64,000 nt of DNA from Acanthosepion lycidas (Eukaryota; Mollusca; Cephalopoda; Sepiida; Sepiidae): positions 23,113,565-23,177,564 of the forward strand of contig OZ010573.1 in NCBI GenBank assembly GCA_963932145.1. The letters run 5' to 3'. Below are positions 41,150 through 52,145 of the stretch, one piece after another (position 1 is the stretch's first letter; the number at the start of each line of letters is the position of its first letter). The translations under genes were made by a program, and so were the position numbers. The notes beneath the pieces were generated by a model, which saw only the letters and a list, made by a program, of their open reading frames with translations, searched no databases and had not been told where the DNA came from.

Positions 41150-41640
41150 TTCAAACAGAATAATCTTTGCTTCAGAATAAACTCAAACAGAATAATCTTT
41201 GCCTCAGAATAAACTCAAACGGAATAATCTTTGCCTTGGAATAAACTCAAACAGAATAATCTTTGCCTCATAATAAACTCAAATGGAATAATCTTTGCCT
41301 CAGAATAAACTCAAACGGAATAATCTTTGCTTCAGAAAAAACTCAAACAGAATAATCTTTGCCTCAGAATAAACTCAAACAGAATAATTTTTGCCTCAGA
41401 AAAAACTCAAACAGAATAATCTTTGCCTCAGAATAAACTAAAAACAGAATAATCTTTGCTTCAGAAAAAACTCAAACAGAATAATTTTTGCCTCGGAATA
41501 AACTCAAACAGAATAATCTTTGCCTCGGAATAAACTCAAATGGAATAATCTTTGCCTCGGAATAAACTCAAACGGAATAATCTTTGCCTCGGAATAAACT
41601 CAAACAGAATAATCTCGGCCTCAATAAACTCAGGCAAACC
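41150..41640. repeat. 32-bp minisatellite, 15 units
   Basis: The unit is CAGAATAATCTTTGCCTCAG plus AATAAACTCAAA. Subtypes CAG/CGG, ACAG/ACGG/ATGG and CTCA/TTCA are mixed, with the CTCGG form clustered at the 3' end (41,490-41,620), so the array has a 5'-to-3' variant gradient. Confidence 0.95.
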
Positions 41641-42869
41641 ATACCTATAGACAGACTAACAGCAAAGCGGCCAATATATAATAATCAGTTAAAATTTGCT
41701 AAAAATATTATCAGTGTCAGCTTAGTAGTAATAGCAACAGAATTGAATCTTTCATAAACCTGTTAGCTTTACTTTTGACTGAAGTTATGTTTGTAAAATT
41801 TGTTATTAAAAGATATATAAAGAAAAGAGATTCTTATATGGGCTGTGAATGTTTAATATATTCCCCAATCTATAAGTGTTATTCATGAAATATTCGTTAT
41901 TTTTTATTCATTATATAAAATAATTTTTAATTTCTTTAGATGACAGATGGTCATTATCATCATCAACATCATCATCATCAGTAATAGTAGGAGTAGTAGT
42001 AGTTTTTGTTTTATTCCATCCTACTATTGAAGCTTTATATCATCTCACTCTGGATTAATACTCTGAACATTATTACTATTTTATTATTAATTTTATGTTT
42101 CCTTCTTGCTCCTTTTTTTCTTCCTTACTTTTCTTCTCTTTTTTCTTTCTTTCTTCCTCATTTCTTTTATTTTGATTTTTCACCAAGGCATAAGTTTTTA
42201 ACATTTTTTTTTTTCAGATTTTTATCAAATAAGTACTAATATAATTACAATTTTTTTTAATCTTCTCAATTTTAAGGAGTGGGATTCAGTTTGTCATATG
42301 AAATCATTGCAAACTGATCCTTCAATGCAAGCCAAAAAGAAAAAAATAATTTCATACCACATGATAAAACATTCTTGTAAAATTTCAAATATTTTTATGT
42401 TAAATAAAAAAAAAATGAGTATTTATATTATTTAAAGTCTCTTGCCTTTTCCTCTCTTGTGTTAAAAATAAGGCTTGCCTACCAAATTTTAAATAATTTC
42501 CAAAGCAACCAACAAAATATGAATTTAAAGCATATTCTTATTTGACTTTGCCAAAAACAACCATTAATGGGTGAGAGGGGCTTTTTAAGTTTATAAAAGG
42601 GCAAACATTTTTTTTCTCTTAGTCTTTTAACATCTTGCTTTCAAATGTAGTCACACATGGGTAAAATGTCCGATATTCGTTGTCCTCTTTTAATTGACCT
42701 CAGGCATGCACAAATACACACATGTGTATCACATGCTTAATTCACACAAACACATACATTTTTATAGCTAGTTTCAATATCTTTTGCTTTCATTTCAATT
42801 ATGTACACATGCAGTTATTTTTGTTAATACATTCATATTATTACTGTTTGTTTTAAATTCATTGTTTTA
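41641..42869. other. No recognised feature
   Basis: About 1.2 kb. CAT-rich stretch at 41,950-42,000 and polypyrimidine (CTTTTTTCTTCC) at 42,085-42,180; no gene seen. A 77-codon hydrophobic frame at 42,006-42,239 is translated pyrimidine tract. Confidence 0.45.
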
Positions 42870-43045
42870 GGTCTTATTTTTACCTGGACTCACATGAGTC
42901 TGCCAATATTGTTTGAAGGACAATAATGTTCCGAGAGCACATCTACAATAAAATATTCACATACTCATATCAATAGTGTAAAATCCTACAAGAATGTGGT
43001 GACTTATTTTTGCCCAAACATCATAGTAACCCACAACACCTTTTC
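42870..43045. repeat. Repeat G
   Basis: CTTATTTTTACCTGGACTCA, CTGCCAATATTGTTTG and GGTGACTTATTTTTNCC..A are shared with 52,615-52,785. A short piece (TTTTTACCTGGACTATATA) also occurs at 44,327. Unclassified, non-coding. Confidence 0.7.
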
Positions 43046-43184
43046 CCTTCATTGTTAATATTAATTATTTATGTTAGCAGGGTGAACAAAAAAACTTGGA
43101 GTGTTTGGTTATTAAAGGGAATTAACTGAAAATTGAGATATCCCAAAAAAGACATGACATGTCAAACAATCTGCCCCCATGGAC

Positions 43185-43475
43185 CAAATAAAAGATTCGG
43201 TTTGAAATTCCAATATATATCACCTGAAGAAGGCTGGAGGGTACAACAGTCAAAACATCATGAATATGGCAATAAAAATGAAGACAGCAGTCCAAAAGAT
43301 GTAAATAGTTACAATACCTCATCTCAGAAATATGGAGAGATCCTGAAGAAGGCCAGAGTGTACAATGGCCAAAACATCGTGAATATTACAATAAAGATGA
43401 AGACAACAGTCCAAAAGATGTAACTAGTGTAAATAGTTATAACAATTCATCTCAGAAATATAGACAGATATTTCT
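43185..43475 (+). repeat. Two tandem SINE-A tails
   Basis: GAAGAAGGCTGGAGGGTACAACAG at 43,216 (split GAAGAAGGCTGG/AGGGTACAACAG) and GAAGAAGGCCAGAGTGTACA at 43,342. Each is followed by CATCGTGAATATNNCAATAAA..AGACAACAGTCCAAAAGATG and CTCATCTCAGAAATAT. The period is about 125 bp. Confidence 0.88.
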
Positions 43476-44176
43476 CTTAACTTAATATTTTTGTTTTGAG
43501 TTTAGAATGAATACATAAAGAAAACTAAACCCCCTACTTAAAATTTAAAGAATTAAAAAAAGAAAAAAGATATATATTTGTGAGCTATAAAGTTTGATCA
43601 ATAGTAATATGAAAAGAAATTTTGAAAAACAAATGAGATTTTTTCTTGGGGAGGTTTGTTTCTGTACAGATTGACATGACTAATAAATTAACAGACAAAA
43701 GAAACAAATTGTTAAATGGAGCATACAAGCAGATATATTATATAAAATAAGGAAAATAATTTTTTTATGAGGACAAAGATAATTAGATTCAAAATATTGA
43801 AGAGAAAAAGATCTAGGTAAAAAAAGGAATTTGTATATTTCTTTTTGTAAAGGCTGAGAAATAAGAACTTGTATGGTCTATTTCTGAGCTCAATAGATAT
43901 TCTGTTTACACAGGAGTCAATCTGGCAGGCAACTTGCACAAAATGGCTGACCAGGAAGGCCCTAAAATTACCTACCCATCTCCTCTCTTCTGCTTCTCAA
44001 ACACTATTCTTCTTTTACAGCACCACACATCAATTTTTTTATATTTAAACATTTCATCTCTGTTCGCCTTGTATCTTCCAATATTGATTGTCCAGTGGAG
44101 GCTACTTCATCACTTCCAGTTCCAACAAGTTTCAATTACTCTCTTTCAATTTATATCTGTTTCTCTCTCTCTCTGT

Positions 44177-44179
<3 letters not shown>
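43476..44179. other. No recognised feature
   Basis: AT-rich. The 108-codon plus frame at 43,934-44,260 ends in a translated (TA)n array and has no domain. Confidence 0.4.

Positions 44180-44226
<47 letters not shown>
44180..44226. repeat. (TA)n
   Basis: About 23 TA units. Confidence 0.97.
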
Positions 44227-44234
<8 letters not shown>

Positions 44235-44337
44235 AATATATATATAATAGAGAAATCTAAAATTACCTCATGAGAATAGACTATTTCAATTAATTTCTAT
44301 ACATTAGTATTTTTCGACTCAAGTGGATTTTTACCTG

Positions 44338-44340
<3 letters not shown>

Positions 44341-44403
<63 letters not shown>
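44341..44403. repeat. (TA)n(GA)n
   Basis: About 20 TA units followed by about 10 GA units. Confidence 0.97.
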
Positions 44404-44422
<19 letters not shown>

Positions 44423-44499
44423 TGGGAGTGAGCAAGTATACAAATTTTAGCATTTTGCAATTTAATTGATAAATTTGAAGATACATTGATTATATTTGC

Positions 44500-45150
44500 A
44501 AAGCCTGATGAGTCAATAGCAGTAAAACTTAAATTGCTTGTAAGTTTAATTCCATTTTTATTGTACTTCTCGATGGGTCAGAAACATGGATGCCATACAG
44601 GACACGTATCAATCAACTTAATGTCTTTCATAAACTCTGTCTTTATTCAATATACAGTTATACACAGCAGAACAAAATCTCTAACCCTGATTTTTTCATC
44701 AAATGTGTTGTTGGTGGAATCAAATCATTTCAGATGCAATCTCAGTTCAGATAGGTTGATCATGTCATCAGAATGAGTGATGATCAGATGCCGAAAATCC
44801 TCATGTATAGTCAAATTTTTTACATGGTAAGCATAATGTATGCCATCTTTGATTATGCTTCAAGGACAAACTCAAATACAATTTAAATGCAGCAAACATC
44901 CCTATAGAGGAGTTCGAACTTGCTATTGAAAACCAAGAAAACTGGAGAAACACCTGCTACCAAGGTACAACTAACTTTGAAAAGAATCATTTCAAACATC
45001 TGAGAGAATTAAGAACCAACACTAAAACTTTGCCCAATACATCAGACCATATGATGGTCAACCCTTCAGCATGTCCCTCATGTATACTTGTTTGCAAATC
45101 CCGTGTAGGTTTGTTGTCTCATATGAGACATAAAGATAAAAGCTGCACTG
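44500..45150 (+). mobile_element. LINE-gamma C-terminal region with zinc-finger-like end
   Basis: In broken frames: an LLYxSE-type block near 44,560-44,590, then LRWVDHVIRMSDDQMPKIL at about 44,745-44,805. From about 44,860 to 45,150 the sequence encodes FKDKLKYNLNAANIPIEEFE, then ENWRNTCYQGTTNFEK, then CPSCILVCKSRVGLLSHMRH. The terminal C-x2-C-x12-H-x2-H array (44,076 bp after the window start is unrelated; the array itself is at about 45,076-45,135) is typical of the C-termini of some LINEs. RT core and endonuclease are absent. Confidence 0.82.
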
Positions 45151-45182
45151 AAAGACACTCATGCATTGAAAACAATCTATTA

Positions 45183-45185
<3 letters not shown>

Positions 45186-45233
<48 letters not shown>
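45186..45233. repeat. (TA)n
   Basis: About 24 TA units. Confidence 0.97.
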
Positions 45234-45237
<4 letters not shown>

Positions 45238-45430
45238 AACAATAAAAAAATCAAAAAATTAAAAAATTAAAATCTTCAGACACACTGGGTTGTAGATTAA
45301 TATTCTTTCGTTTTTTTATTATTATTCCATTTAGATTCCTCGACTAGTTTCGGCCAAAATGGCCATCATCGGGAGGAGAAATATTTCTGCTTGCTGCTAG
45401 CACTAAAGTACAGAAATGAATGTTTTGCTG
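45234..45430 (-). mobile_element. Penelope-type terminal region (second subfamily)
   Basis: Minus strand: TCCTCCCGATGATGGCCATT..TTGGCCGAAACTAGTCGAGGA (45,378-45,334) is the GATGATGGCC..GGCCGAAAC signature common in PLE terminal repeats. The copy runs on to end at the (TA)n array at 45,186-45,233, like the other PLE ends in the window. Confidence 0.55.
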
Positions 45431-45993
45431 GAGAAGATGAACTTTTGTCTGTAGTTTTCATTTGTTTTTTTATTTTTTTATCTTTTTAACATGAATCTTT
45501 TAGCATTCCTTGTGTTGGTCAAACAGTCTCTTTTAAGTTGTTATTTGAGATAAGAGCTGGATAGATACATGCTGCTATGAATTCTCTGGTCAGTTTGACA
45601 GTTTTATTGGACTTGGTGAGGGGATGTGTCTCTGTTTAGTGTTTGTGTGTGTGTTATTTGGTTCTTAGGCAGTGAGTGAGTATGATATGTGTAAGCGTGT
45701 GTATTGCTGTGGGTGTGTGTTATCATTTGGCTCATTAGGGAGTGAGTGCGTATGATGTGTGTAAGTGTGTATATTCGTGTGGGTGAGTGTATAAGTGTGA
45801 GGCCTCCACACCTCCACAAGCCTGTCTGTCTTGTGTGGGTGAGAAATGTGGGTAGGTTTTGATTTGTTGAGTTATATATTCATACTACTATCTATATATT
45901 GTTAAATTTGTGATTTAGCCTGGCTGGATATTTTGTTTTTAGATGTTGTATCCACTTATTTTCATGCGACTCTAAAATCTTTCTAATGTTATC

Positions 45994-45999
<6 letters not shown>
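45431..45999. other. No recognised gene
   Basis: A GTGTGTG-rich degenerate stretch at 45,640-45,790 contains two copies of GAGTGAGTNNGTATGATNTG about 77 bp apart. The frames over it are low complexity. Confidence 0.5.
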
Positions 46000-46041
<42 letters not shown>

Positions 46042-46052
46042 TGTGTGTGTGT
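46000..46052. repeat. (TA)n(TG)n
   Basis: About 19 TA units followed by seven TG units. Confidence 0.95.
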
Positions 46053-46188
46053 TTCTATAAGTGCCTGTATGTGTATTACTTATTATAAAAAATTATAATA
46101 CTGTTACTATAAACTGTTCATCTCCATCCACTGTAAAATACTTCATCACTTCTAGCTCCAACAATTTTATACCTCTCATTTATCTAGG

Positions 46189-46190
<2 letters not shown>

Positions 46191-46220
<30 letters not shown>
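46191..46220. repeat. (TA)n(CA)n
   Basis: About eight TA units and seven CA units. Confidence 0.95.
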
Positions 46221-46239
46221 AACATATATATATGTGCAC

Positions 46240-46794
46240 ACGGAACTCCAAAACAAACATTTCAGAATATATGTATGTCAATATCAGTACAGTGCAGAGG
46301 GTTTGGAAAAAGTTGGATGAGTCTAATGGTGATTACAATGGTGTTTGACGATGTGATAGCAATGTTATATCTTACCAAAGGGCCTCAGACACAACATCAA
46401 GGCCTATATAAAATGCCTTGAGGCATTAGTGCTGCCCTGGGTCAAGAGAATGGCTGTTGGAAGACCCTATGTCTAGCAACAGGACTCTGCACCATGCCAC
46501 ACAAACTAAAGAATCCAGTCACAGCTGCCAGACAATTTCTGCATCCACATCATAATTTACATCTGGCTACCTAACTCCCAACTTAAACAAGGAGACCATC
46601 CAGAAAAGTTGCAAGAAATTCCAAAGTCATCTGGAGGCCATGGTTGAAGCCAATGGCAATTTTAATGAATAAATGTACTCTCTGGTATTTCAAGATATTT
46701 TTGTGTAATTTTAGTAAAAATATCTGTTAAAATGAGATGTCAGTGTTATTTTCATTTTTTGCATAACTTAGACGACAATTTATCCATCGCACCC

Positions 46795-46795
<1 letters not shown>
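46240..46795 (+). mobile_element. Tc1/mariner transposon, internally deleted
   Basis: Second copy of the 4.17-5.0 kb family. An HTH remnant (ISTVQRVWKKLDESNGDY, 46,277-46,335) is followed directly by the start of the catalytic core. GCTGTTGGAAGACCCTATGT and the D-containing SAPCHT block (about 46,483) are present. The third-acid block is largely lost (GGCTACCTAACTCCCAAC is joined to downstream sequence). The right terminus is complete: CTTAGACGACAATTTATCC and ATCGCACCCTG, ending at 46,795 next to (TG)n. The left terminus is missing. Confidence 0.85.

Positions 46796-46840
<45 letters not shown>
46796..46840. repeat. (TG)n(TA)n
   Basis: About 11 TG units and 11 TA units. Confidence 0.95.
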
Positions 46841-46841
<1 letters not shown>

Positions 46842-46907
46842 AACAATATAACATTATAACATTAATGTTACAATAAATGTTATTATTAGTAGATATATAA
46901 TGCAGAT

Positions 46908-47351
46908 GTGTGGTTCCCCAACTTTTTTTCTCTGAGCTGCATTTCCAAAATGAAAATTTGCTCACACCTCACCAAATTTTATCTGATGAAAAGTGCATTT
47001 ATAAATACAAAACAGAAAGTGGCTTAAAGGGAGATAACTGTGGATTTGAAGTCAGAAGATTATTATTGATAACTCTCTCCTCCAATTTGCAGACTCTATT
47101 CTTAATACTTGATGATATAATGCAAAAATATCACAAAGATAAAATCAGTCAGTAATTATCTATAATTATTTATACTGGGACTCATACATGTAATTACACA
47201 TAATCTATAATAATATTTTAAATTTTGAAATCATATTTATTTTTAGTATATGAATTTTTTGAAATCTTTGACTTTAAATCATTCTGCTTCATCTGCTCTT
47301 CTCTTCCATTGCATCTATAAGGCACACCACACCATTTGGGAACCACTGGTG
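46908..47351. mobile_element. hAT-like non-autonomous element
   Basis: Inverted ends GTGGTTCCCCAACTTTTT (46,910) and ACCATTTGGGAACCACTGG (47,333-47,351) fit the CAGNGGTTCYCAA ends of many animal hAT elements. No transposase frame inside. I could not confirm an 8-bp duplication. Confidence 0.6.
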
Positions 47352-48261
47352 TAGACAAATAAATAAAAGCAAACTGGTATAGATATCTAGCATTTTTGCA
47401 GACCCCAACTCTAATAAATTTCTTCATTTAGCAATGTCAGGTTCCTAGTGGTTAGGAGTAATTTAAATACAAATTAGATTTCTTTTGTTAAGTTTTTGCT
47501 TTATTAAGATGTGATTCACAAGATTCAGTCATGATAAGATTCTTTACTTAGTCAAACAGGGAAACCAATTTTGTCTGACCATCTCTGTGCATAAAACTTG
47601 ATTCTTTTGATATTTCTTCTCTCTGTTTATTTTTGTTGCCTCTCTGATACTAAGTACTTTATGTTTTTTCATGCTCAAAGCAATACAATCCTGACATGTA
47701 CTTAAGACATGTAACTAGAATCTGTTCTTTTTTCCTTCCTTTGACCACATATGATACTCTCATGTTCATTTGATTACCACCATATCATTCTGCAATCAAA
47801 GCACACTGCTGAATATATGAGAGATATATATGAAAAGAGTAAGATAAATAAGAACAAGATTAGATACAGACATGCATAAAAAATGAATGCAAACAATTAT
47901 AGATAACTATTTACTAACAATATCTTCCTCTGAAAAAGTCATATTTATGAGGCAGCCAAAGAAAGACACTATCAATGGCTTGTGAGAGAAGATTTATTAA
48001 TCTCTACACCAAGATCAACACTCATAGGCAGATAGAATGTACTAATGGGGTGCTTTGAAAGAGTTAGAAAATTGGTTTTCACTACTCTCCAAGGTCCACT
48101 ACAGGCATTAGTATATCACAGATATACTAACACTTTAACAAAATGGAAGGTTTAGCATAGCACAGAGAAATGATTTCTGAAAAGGAATTATACTTAAAAA
48201 AATTTATATACAATACTAAAGTAGAAAAATATAAGACATACTAAGTTGCAATATAAATATG
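47352..48261. other. No recognised feature
   Basis: About 0.9 kb of AT-rich sequence; nothing supported. Confidence 0.45.
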
Positions 48262-48295
48262 TGAGTGAGTGTGTGTGTGTGTGTGTGTGTGTGTT
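48262..48295. repeat. (GT)n
   Basis: About 15 GT units with one GAGT interruption at the left. Confidence 0.95.
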
Positions 48296-48566
48296 TCATC
48301 AAAGACAACAAACAAGGTACTGCAATTAAGCTTTTTTTAAATTTTTCTTGTGTTCGTATAAGTGATTTCTTTTCTGGAAGTAATGTGTGTAACATACTTG
48401 TAGAAAATACAAGTATGATAACCTCATCCACAAGTAAAAAATAGTTTAAAAATAATGGAAGCACTAATAATAAAAAAAGAAAAAGCTAACACTCAGTAAC
48501 ATCAAATATGAACATGGTCAAAATGTGCTGACCATGTTTGGAAAATAAAAAATATTCCCATCACTC

Positions 48567-49035
48567 TAGTGGTTCTTAAACTTTTTGAAGTCAGGGCACA
48601 CTTGAAATCCTATCAATAATTGTAGGCACACTCTATACAAATTTCAGAAAAATATGTTATAATGAAGTCAAATATTGCAGAAAAAATAATGTAATAAAAA
48701 AATATAAAATTGAACATGCCTTAATTTTACTCATACATGAGCCTGATGAATCTCAGCAATTTCTTCAATGTTTGGACATACATTTGATAGACAAACTCTT
48801 ATTTCCTCGTTAATACATTGAAGAGTTCCTCTCATTTTGCAGTTAATTCTGGTGAGAGCAGAAAAGCCTAATTCACATAAATATGAACGAGATGGGTACA
48901 ACACTATAATAAAGTAAATATATTTATTACTTATATCTGAACACATATTTCTCTGGAAAATGCTGGGGTGCACGTAGACATTTTCCAGGGCACACCAGTG
49001 CGCCCAGACAATACCATTTGAGAACAATTGCTCTA
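48567..49035 (-). mobile_element. hAT element, deletion derivative with dimerisation domain
   Basis: Ends TAGTGGTTCTTAAACTTTTT (48,567) and CCATTTGAGAACAATTG (49,013-49,029) are inverted relatives of the hAT terminus. CTCTAG borders both sides (48,563-48,568 and 49,030-49,035). The minus strand encodes PSRSYLCELGFSALTRINCK and RGTLQCINEEIRVCLSNVCP, then NIEEIAEIHQAHV, ending in a stop at 48,731. This is the C-terminal hAT dimerisation region of ZBED/SCAND3-type transposases, including the (F/Y)PxxYLCExGFSAL motif. Everything upstream has been deleted: the frame jumps from the left terminal region straight into this domain. Confidence 0.82.
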
Positions 49036-49260
49036 GAAACATATATAAAAATTGTACACATTCAGTTAAAAATAAAAAATAAAAATCATCGTTGATTATG
49101 GCTTATAGAATATCAGAAACATTTGGACAATTTTTATTCACTTTATGTCCAGAAAAGTAATCACTTACTCAAACATAAGAGAAATTGAATAAAAAGCTTA
49201 ATCACAAGCCTTGTCAGTTGTCTTTAATGAAACTTGTATAAAACAGGGATTGCTACTCAA

Positions 49261-49300
<40 letters not shown>
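49261..49300. repeat. (CA)n(TA)n
   Basis: Ten CA units then ten TA units. Confidence 0.95.
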
Positions 49301-49304
49301 GAAA

Positions 49305-50513
49305 ATATATAGAAAATAGGAATGATCTGGTTAGGTAAATAATCCAAAGTTCTTTAGTATTTTTGTTATTATTTTTAAAAAATATTGCTCGATACAGAAG
49401 TAGAGTCTAAATTATAATTATTTTTAAAAAATAGTGCTCGATACAGAAGTAGAGCCTAAATTATAATTATTTTTTAAAAATAGTGCTCGATACAGAAGTA
49501 GAGCCTAAATTATAATTATTTTTAAAAAATAGTGCTCGATACAGAAGTAGAGCCTAAATTATAATTATTTTTAAAAAATAGTGCTCGATACAGAAGTAGA
49601 GCCTAAATTATAATTATTTTTAAAAAATAGTGCTCGATACAGAAGTAGAGCCTAAATTATAATTATTTTTAAAAAATAGTGCTCGATACAGAAGTAGAGC
49701 CTAAATTATAATTATTTTTTAAAAATAGTGCTCGATACAGAAGTAGAGCCTAAATTATAATTATTTTTAAAAAATAGTGCTCGATACAGAAGTAGAGCCT
49801 AAATTATAATTATTTTTAAAAAATAGTGCTCGATACAGAAGTAGAGCCTAAATTATAATTATTTTTAAAAAATAGTGCTCGATACAGAAGTAGAGCCTAA
49901 ATTATAATTATTTTTTAAAAATAGTGCTCGATACAGAAGTAGAGCCTAAATTATAATTATTTTTTAAAAATAGTGCTCGATACAGAAGTAGAGCCTAAAT
50001 TATAATTATTTTAAAAAAATAGTGCTCGATACAGAAGTAGAGCCTAAATTATAATTATTTTTAAAAAATAGTGCTCGATACAGAAGTAGAGCCTAAATTA
50101 TAATTATTTTTAAAAAATAGTGCTCGATACAGAAGTAGAGCCTAAATTATAATTATTTTTAAAAAATAGTGCTCGATACAGAAGTAGAGCCTAAATTATA
50201 ATTATTTTTTAAAAATAGTGCTCGATACAGAAGTAGAGCCTAAATTATAATTATTTTTTAAAAATAGTGCTCGATACAGAAGTAGAGCCTAAATTATAGT
50301 TATTTTTAAAAAATAGTGCTCGATACAGAAGTAGAGCCTAAATTATAGTTATTTTTAAAAAATAGTGCTCGGTACAGAAGTAGAGCCTAAATTATAATTA
50401 TTTTTTAAAAATAGTGCTCGATACAGAAGTAGAGCCTAAATTATAATTATTTTTTAAAAATAGTGCTCGATACAGAAGTAGAGCCTAAATTATAATTATT
50501 TTTTTAAAAATAT
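49305..50513. repeat. 49-bp minisatellite, 23 units, with shared flanks
   Basis: GCTCGATACAGAAGTAGAGCC recurs every 49 bp from 49,387 to 50,465 with no length change: 22 steps times 49 equals 1,078. Variation is confined to the T/A boundary of the T-A run, one early TCTAAA/CCTAAA change, a few AATTATAGTT units near the 3' end and one GCTCGG. The left flank (AATAATCCAAAGTNCTTTAG) and right flank (AAAAATATGATTC) are the same as around a single unit at 61.63-61.77 kb. Confidence 0.97.
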
Positions 50514-50607
50514 GATTCTAACATGACACAGAAATTACTATGTTTTTAAACTGGTCATCCGTATTCAAGTTTAATTTCAATATTAAATCTTAACTGTTGG
50601 ATAACTG

Positions 50608-50646
50608 TTTCATCCTCAAGATTCCAAACATCGCTTGAGGATGAAA
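50608..50646. repeat. 13-bp perfect hairpin
   Basis: TTTCATCCTCAAG and CTTGAGGATGAAA, separated by 13 nt. Flanking CTG/CAG words extend it imperfectly. Confidence 0.85.
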
Positions 50647-50732
50647 GATTTAAGAAACAGCAGATATTTTATATATTGTGCTCAATATTAAAATATTAAA
50701 ATAATAATTAAAAATATATTGTTAGTAATATT

Positions 50733-50937
50733 ATATGAAAAGATTACTTAATTTTTAAATATCAATTTTATCCTGACATCGATGTTTCTTGGTAACATTT
50801 CCAGTCTTCAGGGATTGTGGTTTCTCCCACCAAAAAAACTGGAAATACCATTTAAAACCACAATCCCTGAAGACTGGAAATGTTACCAAGAAACATCGAT
50901 GTCAGGATAAAATTGATATTTAAAAATTAAATAATCT

Positions 50938-50946
<9 letters not shown>
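50733..50946. repeat. 214-bp foldback (arms about 91 bp)
   Basis: Left arm 50,733-50,823 and right arm 50,855-50,946 are nearly perfect reverse complements (one mismatch noticed: ATTACTTAA versus ATTATTTAA). The loop is about 31 nt. Key words: GACATCGATGTTTCTTGGTA and AGTCTTCAGGGATTGTGGTT. The right arm runs into (TA)n at 50,944. Confidence 0.95.

Positions 50947-50980
<34 letters not shown>
50944..50980. repeat. (TA)n
   Basis: About 18 TA units. Confidence 0.97.
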
Positions 50981-50982
<2 letters not shown>

Positions 50983-51689
50983 GTCACAAATTGTACCATA
51001 CAAAGAAATTAGTACATGCAAAAAACAAGGCAAGCAATATGTTATCAGGATGAATTAAAAGGTTTTACTTGTAACTACTTGAAAAAGGATGCAGTACAAT
51101 CCTGGTGATATGTCATAAATTCCTATTTAAGATGCATGGGAATTGAACCATCTGCAATTGCAGTTTAGCTAGCCATACTAGCCAAACTGCAATTGTTTAC
51201 TCTGTTGTAAGCTAAGCAACAACTGAATATTCTAATGAGAGAGTTGTCACATAGTCCTTAAGGGCCCCTTAAAACATGAGTAAATTCACTTTGTTAAAAG
51301 GGAGATAATCTCCTTCTGCATTTATTGACAAGCATACAAAAGCAGCAACGGATTGGGAAATAATAACCTTCTGTAGTTCCAGTCTAACATTCAATTTGGC
51401 ATTAGAACTCTGCTCTATACCTTAAAGTTATATTAATATATTTAATCAGAATGAATATAATCATTTACTGTTGTTCTCAATTCTCATTAACATTCTCTTC
51501 ATTAATAATCTTAACACCAATTTTGTTTTACATTTCAAATGCATTTCATTAGACGTCATTGTGTCTAGCCTTAATCAAATCAGTAGCAGACAAAGAGAAA
51601 AAAAAAGTCATAAAAAATTACTTGTGCTCTTTTAATAGATGCAAGATATTGCACAAAGATATTTTTCTTCTTCTTCTATGTGCCTTGTT
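50981..51689. other. No recognised feature
   Basis: A short inverted pair CTGCAATTGCAG/TTTAGCTAG..CTAGCCAAACTGCAATTG near 51,150-51,195; otherwise nothing supported. Confidence 0.4.
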
Positions 51690-52145
51690 CCTTCAGGATT
51701 TTTGGTGATCATGGCTCTCCACAATTTCTTGACCTTTGTAACTATTAGTAGATTTTGTCTTTTTACTATCTCTCCTAAACTCTATTCTACCATTCATTTA
51801 CACCTTGTTAGGTAGGTTTGCACTATTTTTCTCTGTCCCTTTTGATTTTAATCTGTCCTGTGAATATCAAATTTTCCAAGCCCTCCTTTCTCATTATGTA
51901 CCCTAGAAATTTCAACTATCTCTTTCTGATGTTAAGTGTCATTTTGTTTTCATTTTCTCTAAAATTTTGTCAATTCTCACATATTCAGTCCATGGTATTC
52001 TCAGCATCCTTCTGTAGAGCAACATTTCTATCATCTCAAGTTTCTTCTTCATCTGTGCAGAGATTGTCCAGCATTCCCTGCCATATAGGGGGCCTGATAT
52101 TACATAACACTCCAGCACACTTTTCTGTTTCATCTTTTGTTAAAA
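51690..52145 (-). mobile_element. LINE-beta C-terminal region
   Basis: The minus frame 52,133-51,939 reads LYGRECWTISAQMKKKLEMI, then YRRMLRIPWTEYVRIDKILE. This is the conserved C-terminal region of this LINE family: LYGxExW, then RMLRIxW, then NxEVLxK. After a frameshift, similarity continues to the coding end near 51,700 (RAMITKNPEGT-like). It is 5'-truncated at about 52,145. Confidence 0.85.

Noticed and set aside
41150-41640. CRISPR-like direct repeats (also the 49-bp and 31-bp arrays)
   Set aside because: Units are contiguous without unique spacers, and the genome is plainly animal.
43934-44260. 108-codon frame as a small secreted protein
   Set aside because: The hydrophobic stretch is AT-rich translation and the end is a (TA)n array; there are no further signals.
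45334-45378. Hammerhead ribozyme at the 45.3 kb Penelope end
   Set aside because: TCCTC/GAGGA and GGCC/GGCC helices exist, but the core reads CCGATGA in place of CTGANGA and helix III would have a 2-nt loop.
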